Source of the DNA: Laspinema sp. D2d
GTDB lineage: Bacteria; Cyanobacteriota; Cyanobacteriia; Cyanobacteriales; Laspinemataceae
DNA: 64,000 bases
Direction: 5' to 3'
Assembly (NCBI RefSeq): GCF_025370755.1
Contig: NZ_JAMXFC010000024.1
Span: forward strand, 1-64,000
Shown here one piece after another: positions 9,760 through 18,026 of the stretch. Positions within the stretch are counted from its first letter, which is position 1; each line of letters opens with the position of its first letter. The notes beneath the pieces are model-generated. The model had not been told where the DNA came from. It was given only the letters and a program-made list of their open reading frames with translations, and did not search any database. The position numbers and the translations under genes are program-made.

Positions 9760-9823
9760 TTCATCTTACCTCAAGCTTAAACAATGTTAATGAAATTTGC
9801 ACTTCATGCTGAGGTAAGATGAA
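9760..9823. repeat. 14-bp inverted repeat flanking the R-M promoter region
   Basis: TTCATCTTACCTCA at 9760-9773 is repeated as its exact complement at 9810-9823, with a 36-base spacer. It lies just after the ssb stop codon on the minus strand and ahead of the endonuclease gene. It could be the ssb terminator, an operator for the R-M genes, or an insertion scar. Confidence 0.65.
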
Positions 9824-9841
9824 GTCTGACTACCCTTTTAT

Positions 9842-10372
9842 CTAAAAGGGAATTTCATCCTCTGGATCATCAACGGGGGGCTCTTTATAATAAGTTTTTG
9901 CCGGGGGTGGAGAGACCCTGGATGCGGTGGTGGGCTCCGATGGGATGGGAGTATGTGCGGCAGCCGATCGCCCTTTGTCCGTTGCTGTAGGGGCAGTGGT
10001 TCTGCGCGATTCTAAGGCTACCACATTGGTGGCGGGAGTTGCCTTATTGGGTTCCGATGCACCTTCGATTTGTTCCCCTAAACTGTGGATGCGTTGTGCG
10101 ACTAATTCAGCCCGTTTTTCTTTAAATCCTTCGGGACGTTCTACGGTATTCATGCTTAATCGCCCTTCAATCACCACGCGATCGCCCACGCGATAGCGAC
10201 TGTGAAGTTCTTGCGCAAAATTTCCCCATCCAATTACTTTTAAATTAGACGGCGGATCATTCTCCCGATAACTGGGAAACTCCACCAACATTTCGGCGAT
10301 CGCTAAATTGTCACTGGTATAGCGCAATTGCGGTTCTTGAATGATTTGTGCCATTAAAATGCAGTTATTCAT
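9842..10372 (-). CDS. ssb: Single-stranded DNA-binding protein
   Basis: A 176-residue SSB. An N-terminal OB-fold covers about residues 1-105 and includes KVIGWGNFAQELHSRYRVGDRV and IEGRLSMNT. A low-complexity Pro/Thr/Ala-rich linker follows, then the conserved acidic C-terminal tip ending DDPEDEIPF, which docks replication and repair partners. It coats single-stranded DNA during replication, repair and recombination. Cyanobacteria often carry more than one SSB-like protein; the canonical acidic tip suggests a working member. It sits upstream of the R-M genes on the same strand but is separated from them by an AT-rich gap and an inverted repeat, so it is probably transcribed separately. Confidence 0.92.
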   Translation of the reverse strand: MNNCILMAQIIQEPQLRYTSDNLAIAEMLVEFPSYRENDPPSNLKVIGWGNFAQELHSRYRVGDRVVIEGRLSMNTVERPEGFKEKRAELVAQRIHSLGEQIEGASEPNKATPATNVVALESRRTTAPTATDKGRSAAAHTPIPSEPTTASRVSPPPAKTYYKEPPVDDPEDEIPF

Positions 10373-10567
10373 AATCTCTCAGGGTTAACTAGAACTTACT
10401 CCGACGAAACCTCTAACAGCAAATTGAATCTCATTTTGACTGGATTCATCTCTCTTAATTTTGCTCCTGTTTTTCCCTCCCTTGATTCATTATATTATAT
10501 CGGTCTGTGGAGTCCCCATCCTACCCACCCAAGGGATTCTCCCCAGGGCGCAGGTGAGGCGATCGCC

Positions 10568-10593
10568 AGAAAAAGACGCCCTCAAGGGCGTCT
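10568..10593 (-). terminator. Rho-independent terminator after the guanylyltransferase gene
   Basis: The perfect hairpin AGACGCCC-TCAA-GGGCGTCT at 10574-10593 is followed, on the minus strand, by five U residues. It sits 30 bases beyond the stop codon of the minus-strand guanylyltransferase fusion. Confidence 0.85.
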
Positions 10594-10622
10594 CTTAAAA
10601 TACCATAAAACCAGTTGTCGTC

Positions 10623-13163
10623 TTAATTATCTGCGCTCATACTCATCTCGCCGCCCTCCTGTTCATGAACAAAATCATGAACATACTTCCGGTACTGCAT
10701 CAACGAGGTATCCACCCACTCGCGATCGGTACTGTTGGCGAAAATATGGACCATCGGTTCACCGGCATCCGGCAGAATCAATACCCAACTATCATCATGA
10801 GGGCGATCGAAAATCTTCACCCCATCGATTAACTCCAAATTATCCGCCGGGTGCGTTTCCACCAAATGACGCATCAGCGCCCCCTTCACCGTCCAAGGAC
10901 AGCGAACCGTCTGGGTTTTATGACAGACTCGGGGAACCTCAGAACGAACCTGTCCCAGGGATTGTTCCTGTACCGTCAGCATCTCAATTGCTTTGGCGAT
11001 ACAGAACATTGCATCAAATCCCGGATGTAGTTCAGGGAAAATAAAGCCCATATCTCCACTGCCGCCTAACACCACATTGGGATTCGTATGACAAGCTTCC
11101 ATTAAGGCCGTAGGATTGGCCTTAGTGCGAATTACTTTGCCATCATGACGACGGGCAATATGCTCCACTGCCGAAGACGCATGAACCGGCACAACCACCG
11201 TACTGCGGGGGTTCGTGGTCAAAATCATATGTACCATCACCGCCGTTAACAACTCCCCTCGGATGGAACTGCCGCTTTCATCGACTAAAATCAACAATTC
11301 CCCGTTTGCCGAGACTTGTGCACCAAAGTTAGCGTGCAGGGCCTCCACCACCTGGCCGAGTTGTAGGAGTAAATTTTCCCGTTCTTCGTTAACAGGTGCC
11401 ATCTGACTCAAGCTGGCATTCAGAACCACCGCATCGGAGCCAAATTTGGCTAAAAGCTGCGGTAAAACGGCCCCGGATACGGCGTAAGCGTAATCGATGA
11501 CGACTTTGGAGTTACTATATCGAATCGCTTCTACATTCAGGTGTTTTTCAAACCCGGTACTGTACAAATCCAGCACTTGACTTGGATAGGCCATGTTACC
11601 AATTTCTTGAATCTGGGCACGGCGAAAATCTTCCTTAAAATACGCCCCCTCAATTTTCTTCTCCCGCGCCTTGGAGATATTGATACCTTTATTATCAAAG
11701 AACTCAATCAGCAATGAATCTGGGCGGTCCGGGTGCAAGCGGACATGAAGTCCGCCCTCGACGGAGAGGGTCGGGACGATATAGCGGGCGACGGGTATCG
11801 CCGTTGCTTCCAAGTTTTGGACATGGGTGCCGACAGACATCAATCCGGCAATTAAGGACCGGGAAACCATGCGGGAGATGCTGCGTTGGTCTCGGGAGAC
11901 CGTAATGCTGGCACCGGGTTGGAGGGTGGACCCGTAAGCGGCCCCTAATTTCACGGCAAATTCCGGGGTGATATCGATGTTGGCGAGTCCGGAGACCCCG
12001 CGTTGGGCGAATAGATTCCGCTGGGCCGCTTGACCCCAAATTAAATTAATGTTGAGGGTCGCACCCGATTCGATTTTTTTGCTAGGCCAAACGCGCACTC
12101 CGGGACTGATTTGGGCTTCTTCTCCGACGGTGGAGAGGGACCCGACAACGGCCCCTTCGAGGACATGAGCACGACGGTCTACCCGGACGCCCCGACCGGC
12201 TACACAGGCGCGTAAATGGGCTTCATCGCCGATGATTGCGCCGTTCCATACGATGGGTCGTTTGAGGTCGGCATCGGCTCCTATGGTGACGTTATCGCCG
12301 AGGACGGTGCCGGATTCGAGTTTGGCCCTGGCTCCGATGCGGCAGTTATCACCGATGACGACGGGGGTTTCGATTTTGGCGGTGGGGTCGATAAAAGTGT
12401 TTTGACCGACCCATAACCCGGGCGATCGCAATTCGTAGGCAAAATCTAGTTTGACTTTTTGCAAGAGGCCATCATATTGCGATTCTCGATAGGCGTCTAA
12501 ATGGCCGACATCACACCAGTACCCTTCGGCAACATAGCCATACATGGGGTCGCCTTTTTTCAGCAAGAGGGGAAATAAATCTTTAGAAAAATCGCTTTCT
12601 TGATTAGCGGGTAGATAATCTAGCACCTCCGGTTCGAGGATATAAATGCCGGTGTTGACCGTATCGGAAAAAATTTCACTGGTTGAGGGTTTTTCTAAAA
12701 ATCGCTGAATTCGCAGTTGCTCATCCGTAATGACGACCCCAAATTCTACGGGGTTGGGAACTCGGGTCAATACTAAGGTGGCTTTTGATCCCTTTTCTTT
12801 ATGGAATTTAATCGCTGCGGTGAGGTCAAAGTCAGTGATGCTGTCACCGCTAATGACTAAGAAAGTCTCATCCAGAAGTTCGGCAATATTTTTGACGCAT
12901 CCAGCGGTTCCCAGGGGTTGGTCCTCTTCCACGGCATAAGTCATCTGAACCCCAAATTCGTTGCCGTCTTGGAAGTAATCTCTCATGACGTCCGGCAGGT
13001 AGTGCAGGGTGGCAATAATTTCGGTGATGTGATGCCGTCTGAGGAGATTGACGATGTGTTCGGCGATGGGTCGATTTAGAATGGGGACCATCGGTTTGGG
13101 TAAGTCGCAGGTTAGGGGTCTGAGCCGGGTTCCCGAACCGCCTGCCATGAGCACTGCTCGCAT
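10623..13163 (-). CDS. Mannose-1-phosphate guanylyltransferase fused to a degenerate phosphohexomutase domain
   Basis: An 846-residue protein in three parts. Residues 1-235 are a sugar-nucleotidyltransferase with the signature LMAGGSGTRLRPLT and the KPM lysine, predicted to make GDP-mannose (or another NDP-sugar) from the sugar-1-phosphate. Residues 250-370 are hexapeptide-like left-handed beta-helix repeats. Residues 380-840 align by eye with phosphoglucomutase/phosphomannomutase. In that last part the catalytic loops are lost: TASHNP reads VRLHPDRPD, DGDADR reads VDESGSS, and RPSGTEP reads LPDAGEP. The mutase half should therefore be inactive and may be structural or regulatory. Such fusions are known in cyanobacteria. 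The start is strong: AGGAGG lies 5 bases upstream of the ATG. A terminator follows. Exact sugar specificity is uncertain. Confidence 0.9.
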   Translation of the reverse strand: MRAVLMAGGSGTRLRPLTCDLPKPMVPILNRPIAEHIVNLLRRHHITEIIATLHYLPDVMRDYFQDGNEFGVQMTYAVEEDQPLGTAGCVKNIAELLDETFLVISGDSITDFDLTAAIKFHKEKGSKATLVLTRVPNPVEFGVVITDEQLRIQRFLEKPSTSEIFSDTVNTGIYILEPEVLDYLPANQESDFSKDLFPLLLKKGDPMYGYVAEGYWCDVGHLDAYRESQYDGLLQKVKLDFAYELRSPGLWVGQNTFIDPTAKIETPVVIGDNCRIGARAKLESGTVLGDNVTIGADADLKRPIVWNGAIIGDEAHLRACVAGRGVRVDRRAHVLEGAVVGSLSTVGEEAQISPGVRVWPSKKIESGATLNINLIWGQAAQRNLFAQRGVSGLANIDITPEFAVKLGAAYGSTLQPGASITVSRDQRSISRMVSRSLIAGLMSVGTHVQNLEATAIPVARYIVPTLSVEGGLHVRLHPDRPDSLLIEFFDNKGINISKAREKKIEGAYFKEDFRRAQIQEIGNMAYPSQVLDLYSTGFEKHLNVEAIRYSNSKVVIDYAYAVSGAVLPQLLAKFGSDAVVLNASLSQMAPVNEERENLLLQLGQVVEALHANFGAQVSANGELLILVDESGSSIRGELLTAVMVHMILTTNPRSTVVVPVHASSAVEHIARRHDGKVIRTKANPTALMEACHTNPNVVLGGSGDMGFIFPELHPGFDAMFCIAKAIEMLTVQEQSLGQVRSEVPRVCHKTQTVRCPWTVKGALMRHLVETHPADNLELIDGVKIFDRPHDDSWVLILPDAGEPMVHIFANSTDREWVDTSLMQYRKYVHDFVHEQEGGEMSMSADN

Positions 13164-13998
13164 AATTCCTCCTTGATCGTTTTTATTTTATGGGGTAGTC
13201 GCAACATTACGGGTCGTAATGTGTAACCTTTTGTCGTACTCTAGTATGCTATGCCACTCGCGCAGCTTGAGCGCTTCATGAGCGATCGCCTTGACCTCTA
13301 AAGCCTCCAGAACCTGGGTGCTTGGGTAGAGGTTGCCCTCGGGTTTGCGCTCTTGATTGGGCTTTCCTGCTGGTTGGGGGCGGCTTTCTTTGGGTGGTAC
13401 AGTTTTAATCGTTGGGCAAAGGGTACTACCCTGTCTCCATCCTCCAGATAGATGTTGGGATCCCATCCCATGAATCCGAGGCGATCGCGGTTTTTATCCC
13501 ACACTGGAGAGTTCTCCCAATTCCCACCGATGGCGGATTATCCGATCGCTCTTTTTTTCTTCCTAATTCCTTCCGATGACTCCTGGGGAAGGGACTAATT
13601 TCAATACTTTTTTCCATGACTCGACAAGCGCTATGGTTAACGGCAAAGGGTGAGTTAAGGCAACCCGCAAAAATTGTCTTTATCTCCCTAAATTGCGATC
13701 GCTCCTCTTGATACTCTTTCTCACCGATACCACAAAACGCGCTCCAACTCTGCCACTGAGATAACAAACCGCCCGAAATTAATCCGATATTACCCCCGGC
13801 TATGGCGTAAATGCTTCTCTCATTCGGGTCAAACTCACCGGATGCGATCGCCAGGAGTAGCAGCAAATGAGTGCGATCGAGTAATCTTATAGATAGAAGA
13901 ATATAGAGAGAAGCGGTTCATCATGACCGCTCTTGAAAATTGCTCTCTAGGTCGCCCAAAGGTCAAAAAACCCCTTAGCGACCTAAAATCCAACATTG
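13164..13998. other. Intergenic region, no supported gene
   Basis: Several minus-strand frames are open here (for example 13426-13866 and 13298-13504). None has a convincing start, and their apparent protein character changes from frame to frame, which suggests at most gene remnants. A hairpin with arms TAGGTCGC and GCGACCTA (13948-13955 and 13978-13985) lies in the leader of the next gene. Confidence 0.4.
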
Positions 13999-14202
13999 AT
14001 GCTTAGGGGACTCAAGACGATGATGCAGTTAGTAGGTTTAGCCTTGCTGGTTCTGTATGCTGCCGGAGGTTGGAAGTTTTGGAAGGGGTTTAGACGGACC
14101 AATTTTACTGAGGGTCGTCTGTACTTAACCCTCTTATGGCCCGTTTTGGTGGTTAATAAGTCTTATCGTAAGAATTTTACTAAGGCCCTCAAGGGTCGCT
14201 AA
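13999..14202 (+). CDS. Small membrane protein, function unknown
   Basis: A 67-residue protein (MLRGLKTMMQLVGLALLVLY at its start). One clear transmembrane segment covers about residues 9-26. A second, weaker hydrophobic stretch (LYLTLLWPVLVV) follows, and the tail is basic (KSYRKNFTKALKGR). ATG codons also lie at 14020 and 14023, which would shorten it by 7 or 8 residues; a TTG one codon upstream is less likely. A hairpin in the leader could influence expression. I believe similar short proteins occur in other cyanobacteria, but I cannot name a family or function. Confidence 0.6.
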   Translation: MLRGLKTMMQLVGLALLVLYAAGGWKFWKGFRRTNFTEGRLYLTLLWPVLVVNKSYRKNFTKALKGR

Positions 14203-14265
14203 TCTCGCACCCACTCCCCATCCAAATGGGTAAAATAATCAGGCCAATCCTAGGGATAATGGTTC

Positions 14266-14988
14266 ATGTCTAAAGTTTCAAATAGTAGTCCACCAAATGC
14301 CGAGTTCTTAGGCCCTGACCCCTGGCAACCTCGGCTTTCTCCTGTAGCATCTCGCTTTAATCAGGAGTATCAGGGGGACCCGATTGAACTTCCCCCGGAA
14401 GTGGAGTCGATGCCAATTTTTCACGATCGCGTTTCCGGTGCGTTACAAGCGTCTCAAGTTTCTCCGTTCTGGGAGATTGCTAAACCTAAAAAAAATCAGC
14501 GCTGTCTGGATATTGGCTGTGGGGTCAGTTTCTTGGTCTATCCTTGGCGAGATTGGGAGGCTTATTTTTATGGTCAAGAAATCAGTACCGTGGCGCGAGA
14601 TGCCCTCAATTCTCGGGGTCCGCAATTGAATTCTAAGTTGTTTAAAGGGGTCTGTTTAGGACCCGCCCATCGTCTGAATTATGGGGAAGATGCCTTTGAT
14701 TTGGCGATCGCAACGGGGTTTAGTTGCTATTATCCTTTAGCGTATTGGACGGATGTCCTGGCCGAAGTCAAACGGGTTTTAAAACCCGAGGGTTCTTTTG
14801 TTTTTGATGTGGTCAACCCGGAAGCAACTCTCGCAGAAAATTGGGGAATTTTAGAAATGTATCTGGGCACTGAGGTGTTTTTAGAACCCATCACGGAATG
14901 GGAAAAACTAATTAAAGCATCGGGCTGCAAAATCGTAAAGCGATCGGAAGGCAAGCTCTTTTCTATGTATAAAGTGAAATTTGAATAG
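14266..14988 (+). CDS. Class I SAM-dependent methyltransferase
   Basis: A 240-residue protein with the Rossmann-type AdoMet-binding fold. Motif I is CLDIGCGVSFLVYPW, followed by an acidic residue in GQEIS. A later strand reads DAFDLAIATGFSCYY and motif III reads VKRVLKPEGSFVFDVVNPE. The N-terminal 75 residues (Pro- and charge-rich) are a family-specific lid. The substrate cannot be told from sequence; small molecules such as lipids or quinones are typical for this fold. It starts 64 bases after the small membrane protein gene on the same strand and might share its transcript. The next gene, cobK, is about 100 bases away beyond a hairpin. Confidence 0.85.
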   Translation: MSKVSNSSPPNAEFLGPDPWQPRLSPVASRFNQEYQGDPIELPPEVESMPIFHDRVSGALQASQVSPFWEIAKPKKNQRCLDIGCGVSFLVYPWRDWEAYFYGQEISTVARDALNSRGPQLNSKLFKGVCLGPAHRLNYGEDAFDLAIATGFSCYYPLAYWTDVLAEVKRVLKPEGSFVFDVVNPEATLAENWGILEMYLGTEVFLEPITEWEKLIKASGCKIVKRSEGKLFSMYKVKFE

Positions 14989-15021
14989 CCAAAACTAACA
15001 CCCAATCCGGTGCATCTCCAA

Positions 15022-15041
15022 AGCCCGCCCCGTCGGGCTAC
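15022..15041. terminator. GC-rich hairpin between methyltransferase and cobK
   Basis: The hairpin AGCCCG-CCCC-GTCGGGCT lies about 35 bases after the methyltransferase stop. It has no U-run, so it is only a weak terminator candidate. It probably separates the two transcription units. Confidence 0.4.
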
Positions 15042-15086
15042 CCTTCAAAATCAGATTATGATCTGCAATTTTTCCAGCCCCGATTT

Positions 15087-15920
15087 ATGACGGTAACTCC
15101 CTCAATTTGGCTGATTGGCGGTACGAGTGAAAGCCGGGAATTAGCTCAAGTTCTAGCTGTTAATCACCTCCCCTGTACGATTTCGGTGACCACCGAATCC
15201 GCGCGATCGCTCTATCCCTGTACTCCCCTGTTGCAAGTCTGGGTCGGTCAGCTAGAGGGCGATCGTCTTCAAGATTTTATCTTCTCACATAAAATTATTG
15301 CCATCCTAGACGCCTCGCACCCATACGCAACCCATATCTCACAATTAGCGATAAAAGCTGGTGAAAAGTATAGGTTACCCTACTTACGCTATGAACGAAA
15401 GCCAATCACTCACTCACATTCCCCACCGGAGAAAGCGATTGAAAATGAGAAAATTTTGAGCTTACCCAGCTTTGAAACCTTAATCGAGGGAGAATATTTA
15501 GCGGGAGAGCGAGTCTTACTGACCACGGGATATCGCACATTACATTTGTTTCAACCCTGGCAGGAGCGATCGCTTATGTATGCGCGGGTACTTCCCGCAG
15601 TCACCTCCCTAGAAGCGGCCCTGGCTGCCGGATTCACCCCCGATCGCATCATCGGGATCCGCCCCCCAATCTCCCTCGAATTAGAACGCGCACTCTGGCA
15701 ACATTGGCAAATTACCCTAGTCGTCAGCAAAGCATCAGGGACCCCAGGGGGAGAACCCATCAAACGCCAACTGGCAACAGAACTCGGGGTCAAACTCATC
15801 CTCATTGATCGACCCCTAGTCGCCTATCCCCAGCAAACCGATGACTTATCTACTGCTGTCGCCTTTTGTCGTACCCACTTCTGCGATCGTCTGGGTGATA
15901 CCTCTCTCCCTGGGAACTAA
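15087..15920 (+). CDS. cobK: Precorrin-6A reductase (cobalamin pathway)
   Basis: A 277-residue protein of the CobK/CbiJ family. It begins with the dinucleotide-binding signature IWLIGGTSESRELAQVL. It also contains the family's DASHPYATHIS segment (about residues 75-85) and VVSKASGTPGGEPIK near the C-terminus. CobK uses NADPH to reduce precorrin-6A (or the cobalt form) in corrin-ring synthesis, the route to cobalamin or pseudocobalamin. The length matches the usual 240-280 residues. No other cobalamin gene and no cobalamin riboswitch was recognised nearby, which is common in cyanobacteria, where cob genes are scattered. Confidence 0.92.
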   Translation: MTVTPSIWLIGGTSESRELAQVLAVNHLPCTISVTTESARSLYPCTPLLQVWVGQLEGDRLQDFIFSHKIIAILDASHPYATHISQLAIKAGEKYRLPYLRYERKPITHSHSPPEKAIENEKILSLPSFETLIEGEYLAGERVLLTTGYRTLHLFQPWQERSLMYARVLPAVTSLEAALAAGFTPDRIIGIRPPISLELERALWQHWQITLVVSKASGTPGGEPIKRQLATELGVKLILIDRPLVAYPQQTDDLSTAVAFCRTHFCDRLGDTSLPGN

Positions 15921-16138
15921 AGTCATTCTCCCGTTCAACGTCATGACTTCAGGGTTCAAAAATCAGCGAATTTTGGATGAGGTCCTTCCCTAACCCTAGG
16001 AGAAATGGCATACCTGAGTTTGAGAAGAGCGACCCTTGATCCAAAACTGAGGATCTTGATGCCACAACCAGAGAGAAAGTAAGGGAGAATGAAAACAGAC
16101 GCGATCGGCGTCGGGGTTAATAAAGATTTGAGCAGATT

Positions 16139-17443
16139 ATGGCTAGAGTTCTTATTGAAAACGTTTACAAAAGTTATGGCGATCGCCGGGAAAAACCAAC
16201 GCCACTCCCACCCGACGGGATATCGGGGACGGATGACACCTCTACCCCTGGGTTAAAACCGGCCCAGATTTTGCGGCGGATTAACCTCACCGTTGAAGAT
16301 GGTGAGTTTATGGTCCTGGTGGGACCGTCAGGATGTGGCAAAAGTACCCTATTACGCTTGATTGCGGGATTAGAAGAATTAACGGCTGGGAATATTTGGG
16401 TAGGCGATCGCCTCCTCAATGACCTCCCCCCCAAGGACCGCGATATCGCAATGGTGTTTCAAAACTACGCCCTCTATCCCCATCTCAAGGTTTATGACAA
16501 CATTGCCTTTGGGTTGCGGCGAACCCTGGTGATGAATGATGCCACATCCGAGGGAACGCCCGCCCGAGAGGATGCCGCCTCAGTCCCGAATTGGGCGGAA
16601 GATGCCCTAGTTTCCCTGACGCGGAATCTCCCCAAATATCTGCGCTATCTTTCCCCAAAAGAACGGGAAGTAGATCAACGGGTCCGAACCGTAGCGGGGT
16701 TACTGCAAATCGAAGCATTACTCGATCGCCTGCCCAAACAACTCTCCGGGGGTCAAAAACAACGGGTGGCCCTGGGACGCGCAATGGCGCGAAATCCCCA
16801 AGTGTTTTTAATGGATGAACCCCTGTCTAATTTAGATGCTAAATTGCGGGCGGAAACGCGCAGTCAAATCGTGAAATTGCAGCGACAGTTAGAGACGACG
16901 ACAATTTATGTGACCCATGATCAAACCGAAGCGATGACGATGGGCGATCGCATTGCGGTGATGAATGCGGGACAAATTCAACAGATTGCTGCGCCACTGG
17001 AACTGTATCACCGACCGGCCAATCTGTTTGTCGCTGAATTTATTGGGTCCCCGCCCATGAACTTTATTCCGGTACAGTTTAAGGCCCCGTTATCCATCAC
17101 CCATGACTCGTTTCGGTTTACCTTGCCGGAATATTGGGGGACTGCGTTACAAGGGTATGACGGGCGATCGCTAATTTTAGGAATTCGTCCCGAACATTTG
17201 AGTGTGAGTCCGGCAGCGACTAAAAATATGAAAGTGAAGGTGGATTTAGTTGAGGCGTTGGGTTCGGAGACCTATATTGTGGGTACATTGCCAAACCATG
17301 ACCTGCCTAAACCGATTCAGGCACGAATTGAACCCGATTGGATGGTGCATCCGGGGGAGGAGATTTGGTTGGCGATCGCCCTAGAAAAAATTCACCTGTT
17401 TGATATGGAGACAGGACGGGCAATTTTTGCCAGTGACCGTTAA
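16139..17443 (+). CDS. ABC transporter ATP-binding protein, UgpC/MalK type, with insertions
   Basis: A 434-residue ATPase. It has Walker A GPSGCGKST (about 62-70), a Q-loop in MVFQNYALYPH, the signature LSGGQKQRVALGRA (about 201), Walker B FLMDEPLSNLDAK, a switch His in YVTHDQTEAMT, and a C-terminal TOBE-type regulatory domain. This architecture serves importers of sugars, polyols or glycerol-3-phosphate. It is longer than typical MalK (about 370) because of two insertions: about 25 residues after the first strand (residues 17-42, Pro/Thr-rich) and about 50 residues between the Q-loop region and the signature (about 130-178). No permease or binding protein lies nearby, so it is an orphan that may energise several permeases. 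A GC-rich hairpin follows the stop codon. Confidence 0.9.
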   Translation: MARVLIENVYKSYGDRREKPTPLPPDGISGTDDTSTPGLKPAQILRRINLTVEDGEFMVLVGPSGCGKSTLLRLIAGLEELTAGNIWVGDRLLNDLPPKDRDIAMVFQNYALYPHLKVYDNIAFGLRRTLVMNDATSEGTPAREDAASVPNWAEDALVSLTRNLPKYLRYLSPKEREVDQRVRTVAGLLQIEALLDRLPKQLSGGQKQRVALGRAMARNPQVFLMDEPLSNLDAKLRAETRSQIVKLQRQLETTTIYVTHDQTEAMTMGDRIAVMNAGQIQQIAAPLELYHRPANLFVAEFIGSPPMNFIPVQFKAPLSITHDSFRFTLPEYWGTALQGYDGRSLILGIRPEHLSVSPAATKNMKVKVDLVEALGSETYIVGTLPNHDLPKPIQARIEPDWMVHPGEEIWLAIALEKIHLFDMETGRAIFASDR

Positions 17444-17500
17444 AGGGGGATCCTGGGGGGCAAACCCAAACCCGGTTGTCAACAGTTAGTTTTCTCTATC

Positions 17501-17537
17501 AGCCCGCGCAGGCGGGCTTTGTCCCTGTAGCCCCACC
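17501..17537. repeat. GC-rich hairpin and one copy of a 35-bp dispersed repeat
   Basis: The hairpin AGCCCGC-GCA-GGCGGGCT, about 55 bases after the ABC ATPase stop, is followed by TTTG and may end that transcript. The 35 bases 17503-17537 recur exactly, in inverted orientation, at 36955-36989 downstream of desA. Confidence 0.75.
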
Positions 17538-17607
17538 GTTGACGGGTGCGGGCTAGAGCAGATTTCAGGCGATCGGCCCCCTGCCCCTAGCAAGCTAATT
17601 CACAAAG

Positions 17608-17636
17608 TTGTCACTTTTGCAATAAATTGTTACAAT
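17608..17636 (+). promoter_or_regulatory. Sigma70-type promoter of the hli gene
   Basis: TTGTCA (17608-17613) and TACAAT (17631-17636) are separated by 17 bases, a near-consensus SigA promoter. It lies 45 bases ahead of the hli start codon. No binding site for a light-response regulator was identified. Confidence 0.7.
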
Positions 17637-17681
17637 TTTTAATGAAAGCAAACAAACCTTTATGAATTGGAGTTTAATGTG

Positions 17682-17837
17682 ATGATAGAACCACAACCCC
17701 GCAATCGCTGGAATTGGGGATTTACCCCAAGTGCAGAAAACTGGAACGGTCGTTTTGCGATGATCGGCTTTATTTCAGCGGTGATCCTTGAACTCACCAC
17801 AGGTCAAGGTGTTCTGCACTTTCTAGGCATCATGTAA
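17682..17837 (+). CDS. High-light-inducible protein (single-helix chlorophyll-binding protein)
   Basis: A 51-residue protein with the chlorophyll a/b-binding signature [19 protein letters not shown]. The Glu, Asn/Arg and Gly residues that bind chlorophyll and pack helices are all present, so it is a one-helix Hli/Scp thylakoid protein. This family binds chlorophyll and carotenoid and protects photosystem II assembly and chlorophyll recycling under high light. GGAG lies 9 bases upstream of the ATG, a good promoter precedes it and a hairpin with a T-run follows, so it is a self-contained single-gene unit. Family members share this motif, so which hli it is cannot be said. Confidence 0.92.
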   Translation: MIEPQPRNRWNWGFTPSAENWNGRFAMIGFISAVILELTTGQGVLHFLGIM

Positions 17838-17883
17838 TCGGGTTTAGGACTAACTGAGTCTGACCAGAAATTAAAAACTACCA

Positions 17884-17915
17884 GGGAGTTCTCACGGGAA
17901 CCCCCTATTTTTTTT
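17884..17915 (+). terminator. Rho-independent terminator after hli
   Basis: A stem of GGGAGTTC pairing with GGAACCCC (one mismatch) across a short loop is followed by a run of eight T. It lies about 45 bases after the hli stop. Confidence 0.8.
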
Positions 17916-17982
17916 GGGCCGATCACTTGCCCATTTTGAATATCTGATGTTACCCTGATCGCACTTAGCAATACCCGAACTA

Positions 17983-18007
17983 GAGACGCGATCAATTATC
18001 GCGTCTC
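17983..18007. repeat. Hairpin downstream of sigA
   Basis: Perfect 10-base arms GAGACGCGAT and ATCGCGTCTC surround a 5-base loop, starting 20 bases beyond the sigA stop on the minus strand. It lacks a U-run but is well placed to stop or protect the sigA transcript. Confidence 0.6.
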
Positions 18008-18026
18008 CCGGATTCAGTCCTGTCCC

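Noticed and set aside
10424-11044. A 206-codon open frame on the plus strand
   Set aside because: It overlaps the 3' half of the guanylyltransferase gene on the other strand and has no motif or protein-like composition of its own; the minus-strand gene is unmistakable.
13298-13504. A 68-codon minus-strand frame beginning near VWDKNRDRLGFMGWDP
   Set aside because: The first 35 residues look protein-like, but the rest becomes low-complexity and a second frame takes over, so I cannot decide between a remnant and chance.
13426-13866. A 146-codon minus-strand open frame ahead of the guanylyltransferase gene
   Set aside because: No recognisable motif, no good start and unusual composition; a short stretch (GGNIGLISGGLLSQW) looks protein-like, so it might be a gene remnant, but that is not enough to list it as a gene.
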